From Alentia gelatinosa (taxonomy: Eukaryota; Annelida; Polychaeta; Phyllodocida; Polynoidae), in assembly GCA_950022655.1 (NCBI GenBank), contig OX465581.1, positions 31,405,300 to 31,469,299 of the forward strand: a stretch of 64,000 bases of DNA, given 5' to 3'. This document shows, one piece after another, positions 1 to 12,000 of the stretch (positions are counted from its first letter, which is position 1; each line of letters starts with the position of its first letter). The position numbers and the translations under genes were made by a program. The notes beneath the pieces were generated by a model. It ran no database searches, was not told the DNA's origin, and saw only the letters and a program-made list of their open reading frames with translations.

Positions 1-94
1 TAACTTTGTCAAGAAACGGTGACTTTTCTAAGATGTCTAGGAACTCAGGAAAGTAGTCGCCCACTTCTTCTTGTTTCTTTCCCACCACGCTAAC
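1..94 (-). CDS. RSBN1: RSBN1 coding exon 3 (partial, leaves the window)
   Basis: The acceptor is TTGCAG|GTTAGC at 95/94. The exon codes VSVVGKKQEEVGDYFPEF followed by LDILEKSPFLDKV, which matches the RSBN1 segment that directly follows CGTYRAGP in vertebrates. It is cut by the window edge. Confidence 0.9.
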
Positions 95-3000
95 CTGCAA
101 TGAAAGTCATAGGTGAAATGACGTATATATTTTTCAAGATACAAAGCTATTTCTTGTTAACCACGGATATATTGGTTTTCATATAACCATTTGTTCTGCA
201 CAGGTGAAGATTGCTCGATAAAATGCAATAAGCGTTGTGCTTTAATACTATATTCACGTCATGAATTTTATATTTATTCGGAGCATTGATCGAATTATCA
301 CCAAAATCTTGCCATGATTTGGTTTGATTTATGTAACGTCCAATAATTGTAATTAACTGTTACGACACTACTTTCTAGGTAAACCCTGCCTACAGTGTAG
401 AGTCTCTTGCCTGGCAGGATCAGGCGATATATTGGTGATTATACCTTTTTAAAAAGCTTGGAATCCTCAAGGAATCCAAGAATTTCTTTTCTTGGCAGTG
501 TTGTGGAACACACTGAGCATTATTGCATTTTCCGGGAATTTCTGGCATTTCCTTGTTAAACCTGACAATGTAGTTTTAGACTAATGAAGGTCGTACATGC
601 AGTTTATCACCTGTCTATAATTGAGTGTACAAGACCAATGTACATGAACTCTACCCTCCATATTTCTCAGTATATATTCTTACTTGAATATGAACAAACT
701 ACGGAAAAATTTCATGTCTTACCTGTAGCAGCGGCCCCGCCCTGTAGGTACCATGCGAATACGACTTGTGCACCAGCTCCCTGAACGCACTCATAGCCAT
801 CGACTCGACTTCAGGCTTGCCCATCACACCAGCCTTGATCACCATATTGGGCTGATCATCTGCAAAGTACTCGATCATGTCTGGCAGGTAGGAGGCAGCG
901 CCGTGGATGATGCCCATTGTAAAGCGCGCCTTTCCGGGGGTCTCTTCGTGGAATGCGTACTTGAAGAAGTCCCGGGAGAACTCCTGTAGGCGTTCAGAGG
1001 ACAAATGTGACAATTCGTCCATGTAGGCGTGCAACACCTGAGCGCCCCCATTGGGATGAGTTTCAATGTGCATGAGGTTTCCATAATGGAAGGCTGAGCG
1101 GCTAAGTATGTTCTTCCGTGTCCGGTAATCATGGTCTGAACTGAAACGTGGCTTTTTCGACGAAGAGTGGCTACTGCTGCTATGGTGCTTGCCGTCCTTC
1201 CTTGGCGTGCTATGAGAATGCTTGTGTTCGCTAGAGCGATGCTTGCTGGGGGTGGAGTGAGCAGAATCTGAAGATTTTTTAGGTGTGACCGGAACACCCG
1301 ATTCTAGCTTCAATTTCTTTGCTGCAGATGATGAGTGTGCCGATGACGTCGTTGCTGAAGATGCATTATGCTCCTCGTGTTTTCGTTTCTTCGTAGATAG
1401 AGATAGACCGTTAGAGTGACTACTACTGCTGCCGTCCTTTGACTTACTAGAGGAGGATGCTGCCTCAGATGACTTGCTGCTGCTGTGTTTTGATGGGGTT
1501 TGCCCCACATGCTTGGAAGGCGTGACAGTTTTCGAAGATGAGGAGGAAGAATGCTTGGAAGTGGCATGTTTTGAGGACAAGGCTGACGATGATGACGAAT
1601 GTTGGTGCTTTGCGGCAGTGCTGTGACTACTGCTGCTGTGATGTTTGATGACTGGCTGAGATTTAGATGAGGAGGATGGGGCAGAACTTGCCGGAGACGA
1701 GGCAGTTGGTGAATCCGTCTCCGGTTTCACAGCAGTGACACTGTTCGCCGCAGCATCAACACTGTTTTTGACAACTGCATTCTTGTCTGTAGTTTGTTGA
1801 TTTATAGGCTCTGTCTTAATGTTATGTGTTTTGCTGCTCGGGTTGTTACTGCTGCTGTGTGAGTGACTACTGCTGTGAGAGCCTGATCTGTGAGATTTAC
1901 TGGCACCTTCAGAGGAACTGACACGATATGAATGTGACGATTTGGAGCTTTGTGAGCTCCCTTCCTTCCTTGAATGAGAATGTTTATGTTTGGACTTGTG
2001 ATGTTCACGGTGACTGTGTGACTTGTGTGGAGTTTTCTCAAGATTGGGGTCTTTATGGTATGAATGTTCATGGATACCTGTCGAGCCCGTTTGATCACCT
2101 GACATATCTTGTTCACTTTTAACCTGCTCAGTTTTAACTTCAGGCTTATCTGAAATTACCTCTTTACAAGTTTCTGAAATATCACTATCAGATTTTTTAA
2201 CATTCCCCCGTTCAGAATTACCATCAGAACTGGTAAGTTTCATTTTTTCTTCGACTGGTATTTGTTTAAACTCTGCCCCTACTTCCGCAATATCTTTAAC
2301 TGATTCACTATTCACACTGTCATCTTTAGCCTGGTTGTTACCTGAGGATTTGTCAGGCTTTAAAGACCTATGTTCTGTCTTTTTTAGGTTCGGATTTATG
2401 CTACCATCATGTGGCCGCTCATTTGCATGTTGGGCATGTAAAAGACGTTTCTTTACTTTCTTTTCGGGGCTTGTGAGATCGCCAATATCCCCATCAACAC
2501 AAGGCGTGCTTGTATTCAAAGCAGGCACAGGCTTTTCTGAAATAGTGTGCTCATCCTTACCCGCGTTTTTTTGAGTATCTATTTCAGGAATTGAGTGGTC
2601 AGAAGAACAGACTGTTGGAACAATACTTCCTTCCGATGTGTCAAACTCACTCGCTGCGGCTGATTCGATTGGTACTACCACTTTGCTTTGAATTAGATCT
2701 GAAGAAACATCATTGTCCGCTTCTATCAAGAGCGAGTCCCCAGGTTCTGATTTTGTAACAGCAAGCGATATGCTTGAATCTGCGAACTGCGTTTTTTCGG
2801 CTGTTACCTGATGCGCATCATCATGAATACGTTCAGGTAAACAGTCATTTGATTGAGTTTTTGCACTGTCTGGTAAAGTGTTATTCATCTCCACTGAAGG
2901 ACAACCGAGTGTCTCCACCGCAGACCGAACAGTCAATTCATTAGTAAAAGAATCGGGTTTTGTTTCATCCACATGCTGCTCGGTTTCCGTATCGGCATCA

Positions 3001-6000
3001 AGTGAAGGCATCTTTTCACTGGTGTCCATTGGTTCGGCACCAGATACTAACCGTTGAACTGGACACATCTCGACACCGTCTTCCTCTGTGTGCTTCTCAA
3101 GTCTATCTACACAACTGACTGTGTCTACCACTGTATCGTATAATCGCGGTTTCTCTTGATAATCTTTCATGTCGTCAAACCTATAGGCAATTTCAGGGCT
3201 ACGAGAGGACGCAACAGTATCTTCTGGTTCAGGAACTATGTCTTTTTGCACTTCGGGTGACGCATCCATACCCTGCGTCTCAAAGACGTGATCCCCCTCA
3301 TCGGAAACCGAATTGTCTCTACAGGCTAAAGCCGCTGTACCTCTAGATTCTACGTTGGTATCCTGAGGTTCACTAACTCCTACTGCTGATGGAGTATTAG
3401 GCTCCTCTGTGGCTGCAGTATCTAAATTATCCAACTTTTCAGAAGGTCTGCCCTCTGCTTCATCAAAAGACAAAGTGGTCACATTATGAGATATTGCACA
3501 ACTAATGCTTTTAGAATTAGAATGTTCCTTGCTGGAGGAACTGGATTTGTGCTGACGGTGACCTTTGTCATGTCGACGTTCATGCTCTGATTTGGTGGGA
3601 GTAATTTGATTTGACGGAGACGACTCTGCCTTTTTGCTCTTTCTATGCTGTTTTGTATGCTTGTGGTGCCGACTGTGATGATCACTACCGTGATGTTTAT
3701 GAGAAACTTGTGGCTGGGCTCCTGAAATAAAACAATAACAGATAAATTTTACTATACAAACCTTTTCAAAATTGTGCAATACATGTATGCAATAATAATG
3801 ACTCGAAGCCAAATAATATAGTAATTATGAAAACAAACATATCAAGTAATACCATTATGTAATATCGTGAGGCACTGGTACAGAGAGTGATGACCAACTA
3901 TGTAAAAAGTAGAAAAAAAACCTCAAAATTGTATGACACGTTGAGAAAATTTATGCACACTAGCTTCGGTCCCTCAGTCCCATACCTACCCCTCCACCTA
4001 CGTCAACCTCCTCACAAGTAGACAGGTTTGATTCATGGCAATGTATAGTCTTTTCAACAGACCATTTGGAGGTGCACAAGGCAGCCTGACAAAGGTCTGT
4101 TCCAGTCTACCAGACCCAGGAACTAATTGGCAGGATGTGAGGATTTTCAAAGCTGTCAAAGGTCTGAGAGGTAATTGATCCAGCTTAAGACATAAAATAA
4201 TATCAGAAATAAACGCCCTAAATCGCCCATAGGCTTAGCATTACGTCGGTGCTTCAGCAAGATGGCAGCACCATACCTGTGACAATAAATATAGCGCCAC
4301 CTACTTCCAGGCCGGAACCAAAGGAGGTGTGAAGCGCAGCGCCCCCTATCGTTTTGCCATGTACTCAAATGACAGCTCTATGTACATTCCTATGCAAAAA
4401 TAGTCTAACTAGTAACAGCTACTACATACAATCTATTAGAGCTCTATCAAAGATCTTTTCAGGTATTGATAGAGTGACATCTAATGTACTCCAGACCATA
4501 ATAGAGCTCAATAGAGCTCCATGTTTTATGGCTGTTTGGTGTTGTGGAATAAAGCCTTATTTCTCATAGGGTAGGGCTTGCTGACCACACACAGTCCATT
4601 ATCAAGAGCTCCTTCCCCAATGCTGGCATGTTTGAAAGTGGCGCCTTGAACCCTGCCGCGACTGCATATATGAGTGGGGTCGCTATAGGGGGCGCTGCGC
4701 TTCACACCTCCTCTGGGGCGGAACAGAGAATAGATTATGTAAATCAATCTAGGTTTCAGTTGACAACCTAGGCAGACACTTGGGCATTCATGTGACGTCA
4801 TTTGAATCCACCATACTGCTTCTGGGCAGCTCTCAGCCTCCCTCAGTCACCAGACTCTAACAGGCCTTTCTTGAGGCCTACCTTTAGCAGTCCGGTGAAA
4901 GTTTTTCCTTTTCTTCTTTTACTTGGATATTCAAATGACCATCATGTGATAATTGCAAGATGCATTCATAATTTCCCCTCAACATATATGCATATCTATA
5001 TTCACAATGATAGAGAAAAACTATACATATTGCTATGAAACAAAAGTGTGAAGAGTCAGCTTTTCCATAAAAAGTCTACTGACATGAAATGGCAATTTTG
5101 AAAATTTAAGAGGGTCTCTATTTCTTTGTGATGATGTGAAATTTAAAGCTAATGTGACGGAGCAACTGTGTGGCCTGATTCCCAGCCTCCATCTCCAGTG
5201 GTGGAGAGCAGCTCCGCCTGGGCTATGTTAGGAGAGTGACCAAGTGAATGGATAACACTACACCTAGTGGACTAGCTAGGAACTAAAATTGGAGGGGATG
5301 CTTTCACAGCTCACATCCACCCCTGTTTTTGTATGAAGCACACTTGCAAACCACCTAAGTCTTCCCTGCCATCAATTGCAACATTATCAAATGAGCCTGG
5401 GCCATCTGTCCCAGCATCTCTGCTGTGTGATCTCCAGTCATCCCCTGCTGTTTAATGGAAATCATTGATCTGGGCACGTTATGTGGGTAAGGATGGTGCC
5501 CTGTCCCTTTCCTTCTTGTTCTCCTTGGGGCTTCTTGCTGCACTGGGTGCTCAGCATTAGTTCCACTGTCATGGTCCCCCTGGTCTGGTACTTGATGTCT
5601 TTCTGTACTATCTGTTGGAATGTCTGCAGCAATTACCAATTCATCTTCACTGCTGGATGCGCTATCTTCCTCACCAGTCATTACCTGGTGAATAGTCAGA
5701 TCATTATGCTTAATTGTTTCAGAAGCATCTATAGGTATTGCCTCATGCAGATTCTGGCGGTGGAGCTAGTCCTTCCGATTCAGGGTCCTGACATCTTCAG
5801 CATCATTTGCACTTCGAATTCGATGTTGGAGCCATCGCAAGTTCTTAAGATCATTAAAGAGAGTTCCCCACATAAGAGTTCTGGCCTGCTAAACATATCA
5901 GGTAGGGTGGCTCGAGATGCCTTAACAGTGCTTTATCATGAGTCATATTCTGAATACTTCTCTATTACTTGGCAAAATTCCTGGAAGTCTAGTACTGTAG

Positions 6001-9000
6001 TTGCAATCCCTAGGGGGGGGGGGGGTGATCTCGGCCACATCACTAACTGGCGCCCAATTTCTCTTATACCTATGCCTGGAAAGATTCTGGAGCGTCTTGT
6101 CTACAACATTATCGACAGGCACCTAACTGAATGCGACCTGCATAACAGTTGTCAATATGGATTCAGACAAAATAAAGGTACTGGAGACGCCATTTACCAA
6201 TTTGTTCAAGATTTGTACTCTGACCGTAATAAGTCGAATCCGACTGCAGCATGTTTCTTAGACCTGAAAAAGGCCTTTGACTCTGTACCACACAAGTTCC
6301 TAATACTTAAAATGCAGAAACTCTTTAAACTCCCAGATTCGCTAGCAGTATGGATAGGGAACTATCTGAGCGGTAGGAAACAACATGTTTTTCCAAACAA
6401 CAAGCTCTCGGGTCGGCTTTTCTTATGCTTCATAAACGATCTATGTGATAACATTCGAAACTGTGCTTACATCCAATATGCGGATGATCTTGTCCTTTAT
6501 GTCTCAAACAAAAGTCCAGCAAATGCTAGATCAAGTCTGCGAACTCTGGACTCAGTCACAGAATGGTGTTTGACGAACGGTATGACAATTAACTTCACCA
6601 AAACCAAATGTGTCTGGTACTCATCAAGTTGCACAAGGAATCAACTACCCCGCTCGATCTCCTCCACGCTACTGGGAAGCTGGCAGAGATCTCAAAATAC
6701 AATTATCTTGGCATCACTATCGACTCAGACCGTACCTTCAAAGACCACCTCCGCCAGATATGCAAGAGTGTTCATAATCATATCTTCTAATTCAGCAAGA
6801 TACGCCTAGGTCTCACTCGCCACACAGATCTAGATTCGCCCGATTCTAGAGTACTGCTCCTATTTGTTCGATGGTAGCACAATACAAGAGGTAAACAAGC
6901 TTCAGATTGCACAGAACCGTGCCTTACCGATAGTGCAGGGCCACTTCAAGCTGAGACAGCGTATCGATTATCTACACCAGTTGTTCCGGATTGACTACCT
7001 GGACACACGTTGGAAGATCCAACATCTTAGTCTAATGTTCAAGTTGTCAAAATCTAATGCGAATCTTGACCTTCGAGTAAGGCAAACGCGAAGCGACCGG
7101 AAAATAAAGTTCCTGGTTTGTAGAGCACGTACTGAGCACTTCAAAAGGTCGCCACTTCTTCGTGGCAATGTGTTAAGGAGCGATTTAGATGAGCCCACAT
7201 AGAAACTGGACAGCAAGAGGGATTTTAAGCAGGTTGTGAAACGCTCATTGTCGGTCTATGATTGGACCTAAATGTAGTCCAAAGATTATGGTAACGAAAT
7301 CCTATCTGTGGTTAGCCTGTATACATATCGTGAAATGATATGGGTCTGTTGTATCATATTTCATTTCATTTTTCCATCTCATCCAATCATCTGAGATCCT
7401 GTCTGCACAATAATGTGTATATACGAATATTTCTGTATACTGTGAACGAACCTCAGTGGAAGAACTACCTACTGGGGTAGAACTGATGGGAATAAATAAA
7501 AAAAAATTAAAAAATGGTGTAGACATTACCATTTTTCTTTAGGACGATGAAGGGCTGTTTATTCCAGTGGTCCTGTGTCTTTTTTCTACCCCTCACAGAC
7601 TGATTCCATCTAAATACTCTTGACACCCACAGGAATATCTAACTGATACAATTCAATAAAGGGGGTTAATATAACTAACGGTATAATATCATAACTGAAA
7701 TACTTCTCTAAAACGAATTTCGATGACTTTGTTAGGTGCTTGAGCAATATTAGGTCCACAAGCACTTGAAAAAATAACCAGGACATTGAATTTTATCGAG
7801 AAAACGATAGACATTATGTCTAATATATATAATAGTTAACCAAATCTTCTGGTACATCATTTTACCACTAGATCTGTAAGCTCTTATTCATCAGTGTGAA
7901 ATTTCTCTCGCTCATAGTTTCATCACGTATCCAGCCACATGAGCCATGTTGAATATTTTGGATATGGTGGCTTCCACTCCACTTCCTTGACAAAATAGTG
8001 CGTGCAGTCCAGAAATCGACTGTCAGTATGGTTTGCAGTATACTCAGCAACAAAAGCAATATTGAAATGCATAATTTCACAACTTCATAGGTTTTCTAAA
8101 TATCATTCTACATATTGTGAGTATGATCGCGATACCGTTTTATGATCGGTCATACACACCATTTTGTTAATCTACAGTCTGTAACCCGCGCATGCGCTCT
8201 AAGAGTTAACATGATCTGAGCGAACTCCATATCTCTGCCGTGCCTACTAGCGGATACCCCGGGAACCAGTGTAGTTTCAGGGATGTCACTTTTCTTGTTC
8301 TTTGCTAGGTCAAAGAGATCAAGGGTTTTCCTGATCCCATGGAGGGGTTTCAGGTGGCCTCTCAGCTCTTATTCTCTTCATTAGGGTGTTATGGAATTTG
8401 TCTTGTCTCTAATATATAATTTCTTTTTTTTCCTCCAGAAACTCTCCAACATAGGTGACCTCCCTGCAGGTCACCTACTAGGAACCTTAGATGTGACGTC
8501 ACTGTACACAAACATCCCCAACCTAGAGGGCTACTTGGCCACATACCGACTACTCTGCCTGCATAGGACCACCACACCAAAGGGTGAGCTCTCTAATGAA
8601 CAAATATGCAAACTCCTGTGGCTTGTGTTAACCAAAAACAACTTTGACTTCAATGGCAAACACTTTCTGCAAGTGGGGGGTACTGCCATGGGCACACGGG
8701 TGGCACCCACATATGCCAACCTCTTCATGGCAGACTTTGAAGACCAACACGTTTACTCATATGAACTCCAACCAAGCATGTGGTTGCGGTTCATCGACGA
8801 CATTTTCTTCATTTGGCCACACGGCCATGAGAAACTAAATTTGTTCGTCACACACCTTAATAGTGTACATGACACCATTAAATTCACTTCTGAAGTCTCG
8901 GACTCTTCCGTAAACTTCTTAGACACCACTGTACTCTTAAGCCCAGATGGCGTCATCACGACTGACCTGTATACCAAACCTACAGACAGTCTGAACTATC

Positions 9001-12000
9001 TCCACTTTAACTCCGCCCACCCGCGTCATTGTGTGAGAGGAATACCACATGGACAGTTTCTGCGACTCCGCAGGATCTGCTCAGACGACAACCATTTTGC
9101 CGAACATTGCGTCACCCGAGGTAAACACTTTGTGCGACGCGGCTATGCCGTGGCTATTATCGGTGAGTCCTTCCTCAAGGCCTCAAGGGTAAAACGCCAA
9201 ACCCTGCTCTTCCCACCTGTGGCAAACGCAGGGCCTCAGACAGACCCCAACATCCTTGTAACCACTTACAACCCAGGCTTTAGGGGCCTCAGAGATGTAG
9301 TCGAAAAGAATTGGGATATCTTAGGGAAGTCATGTGCAACACGTGGCATACACCGAGAGAAACTCATTTCCGCTTTCAAGCGACCACCTTGCTTGAGGGA
9401 CACTCTAGTCAGGGCAGAACTGAAGCGCCGGTTCGTCCAGCACTTCGGTAACATCAAATGCGCCAAAGTGGAGATAAGTGAAGTGGCCAGACACTTCACC
9501 TCCAACGGGCATCAGGGGGAGGATGACGTGTCCATCCATGTCATCGACTTTGTCCATGCCCACCCGGACACGACAAAGGCCGAGTACCTCCGCAATCTAC
9601 TTGAGTTTAATTGGATCCAAAGACTTCATACCAACGCTCCGTTGGGCTTGAACGTCAGTGACCCTCTGAAACACTAACAGACTCACCGGGACCCTAGCGA
9701 CAGCACCATATAGCCACGTTTAAATTTTTTTATGTTAATCGAAATGCTGTCGCGTATAGGGACCTGCCTCTTTCCTTATAGTTAAATGCACTCCACCCTG
9801 GATAGTGCAGGTACCATGTTTTGTTTTTACTGCCAGTTTTTACAGTAATCCCACCTCAATCCTCTTGTTTATTCGCTAGTCTAAACAAACAGAACCGGGA
9901 AACACCCATCCTTTCCCCACTGTCAGCTCTCTGTCACCGTGCTGCCCCTTAGCAACCTGATAGGATGTTGACAAAAACAAACTCGCCTAGAGTCTGTTAC
10001 CGCGTATGAAAACCACTGCTTCAGCAGTCTTTTCAAATAGAATGCAGCCTGATGATTCTCATAGATGAAACTGTATGAACCTTTGAGGCCACCACAGGCC
10101 TCATAACATACGTCAGGGCCCATAAACAATCTGTTGACACAGTCGTCATCGATACATATGCCCCGACAACAGAACGAAAACAAATGTCGTCCGTAATCGA
10201 CATCTTGCTTTTGATTGGCCGAGAGAGGTCACGTGGTATAAAACTATAAAAGGGGATGACAGCTCAAACTGTCACCCACATCCTGGTTGCTGCACCTATC
10301 GTGTAGACCATAGATCTAGCCACGTAATATTTGATTCTAATATATAATTTCTGTGGAAATCAAGTTGTAGACTGGGTTTCTTGGATTGGCCCGTACCCTC
10401 ATAGATATTGTAGAGACAGTCCCTTCTGTCTAAGACGCAAGGGAGGGATTCTTGCTTTCACATACAGGCTTGGAGCAAGTGTTGTTCTTAATGCTCCAAG
10501 GTTCAGTGATAGGCCTACCGACTTAAACCTGTCAAGGTAGGATTTCATTGCTGACACATATACAACTGAACTATTGTCCAGTCGTGATTGGATGTTCATC
10601 TTGTTCGGAGCCTTGGGAAGGGGGGTCATTTTGGGGTGTTTGCCACATATTTAACATACAATTTGCTATGTCATGGGGTGGAGAGTTAATCATGACACGA
10701 TCATAACTGCTACGTTTCTCGTATTTGGGTCGTGGATCACTCCATAGGCAAATCTTTCGTTTTTATTTGCAAACCAAGATGGCTAACACTCGCTTATGCA
10801 GTGGTGTTAAACCCTAAAACTAGAGTATAGGGTCGGATCAGCCTGAATAGTGGGGAGTTAGCTCAGTGGCAAAGGCACTGGAGTTGAAACCCCAAGGTTG
10901 TGGGCCTTTGTGGGTTCGGGTCCCAGTGCAGCCACTATTCTCCATCACCTCTAACAATGGTAGATTAACTACTATATCAAAGGCCAATTGTTCTCATACC
11001 ATGTCTATGTGATGTGAGAAACACTTATGGGTTCTGTAGCAGTTTCTGTGATAATTGTGGGTATCTCTACATTATTATGACAGCTTCTAGCCCTCCTGTG
11101 ATAAAAACAAGTGCCTTAATCCATCAAAGGCGAGTGAAGCCTTGAAGCATTCCCCAGCGTAGAGCTAAGTGTGCATTTTAAAATAGAAATATTGGCCTTC
11201 TAAAGGCCAAACTAGCAGGTGGACGCATTCAAAACTCAATACAAGGTCTGCCAATTTATAATTTAGTTTGAGGTCCAAATTAAAAAAACCGAAGTGACTC
11301 TTTTCTTTTCAATCTATGTCAAAATATCAAATAATAAAACCATAAGATATTGCATTGCCATAAAACTTGTCCAAAAAAAGAGAAATCATATTACCTATCT
11401 GTACTTATGGCACCATCTGGCGTTAGTTGGCCATACTACAGGCCCCATATTCAAAATGAGGCTGAGCTTCAACCAGATATTTAGTGTTCTTATAAAGATA
11501 TAGGTATAAGGCATGTGCCAATGCTTGGAGAGTTCTTAGAAATTGACCTGTGACTACAAAAGTCCCCCCCCCCCAAAAAAAAACAACAACAACAACAACA
11601 ACAACTGAATTCTTCTTCTTTTTTAAATCTATGCCAAAATACTAAATATTAAAACTGTAGGGCATTGTAACACCATAAAACCTTCAGTCCAAAACAGGAA
11701 TCATATTCCTATCTGTACTTCGAATCTGGGTTTAGAGGACAATAGGCTTGCCCCCCAGCATGATATCTGTCCGTTGTACCCGTCCCATCCAACATGGATC
11801 TGCCACAGATCCTCGCCCGTAAAGGTTTAATAGCTTTATGTTGGACTTGAGGTTAGTAATTTGGGGTTCATTGGCATCCCTAAATTTGAAAGCATTGGTC
11901 AGTTTTGGGCCTTTGCTACACATGTTAGTAAACAAACCAACAACCTACTTGAAAAGGATAGTGACAACCAACATTACGTGGTCACTGTTTACAGGGATCT

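Noticed and set aside
875..2116. Minus-strand open frames of 85 to 140 codons within RSBN1
   Set aside because: They overlap RSBN1 exon 2 in shifted frames; the conserved domain identifies the real frame.
5481..5790. N-terminal part of the 442-codon open frame before the LINE RT
   Set aside because: Residues before about position 110 show no RT similarity and lie opposite a better-looking minus-strand frame.
10851..10930. A real tRNA gene
   Set aside because: Pol III boxes are present, but the arms do not pair as a cloverleaf and the sequence continues into a body shared with 55316-55620, so it is a SINE head.
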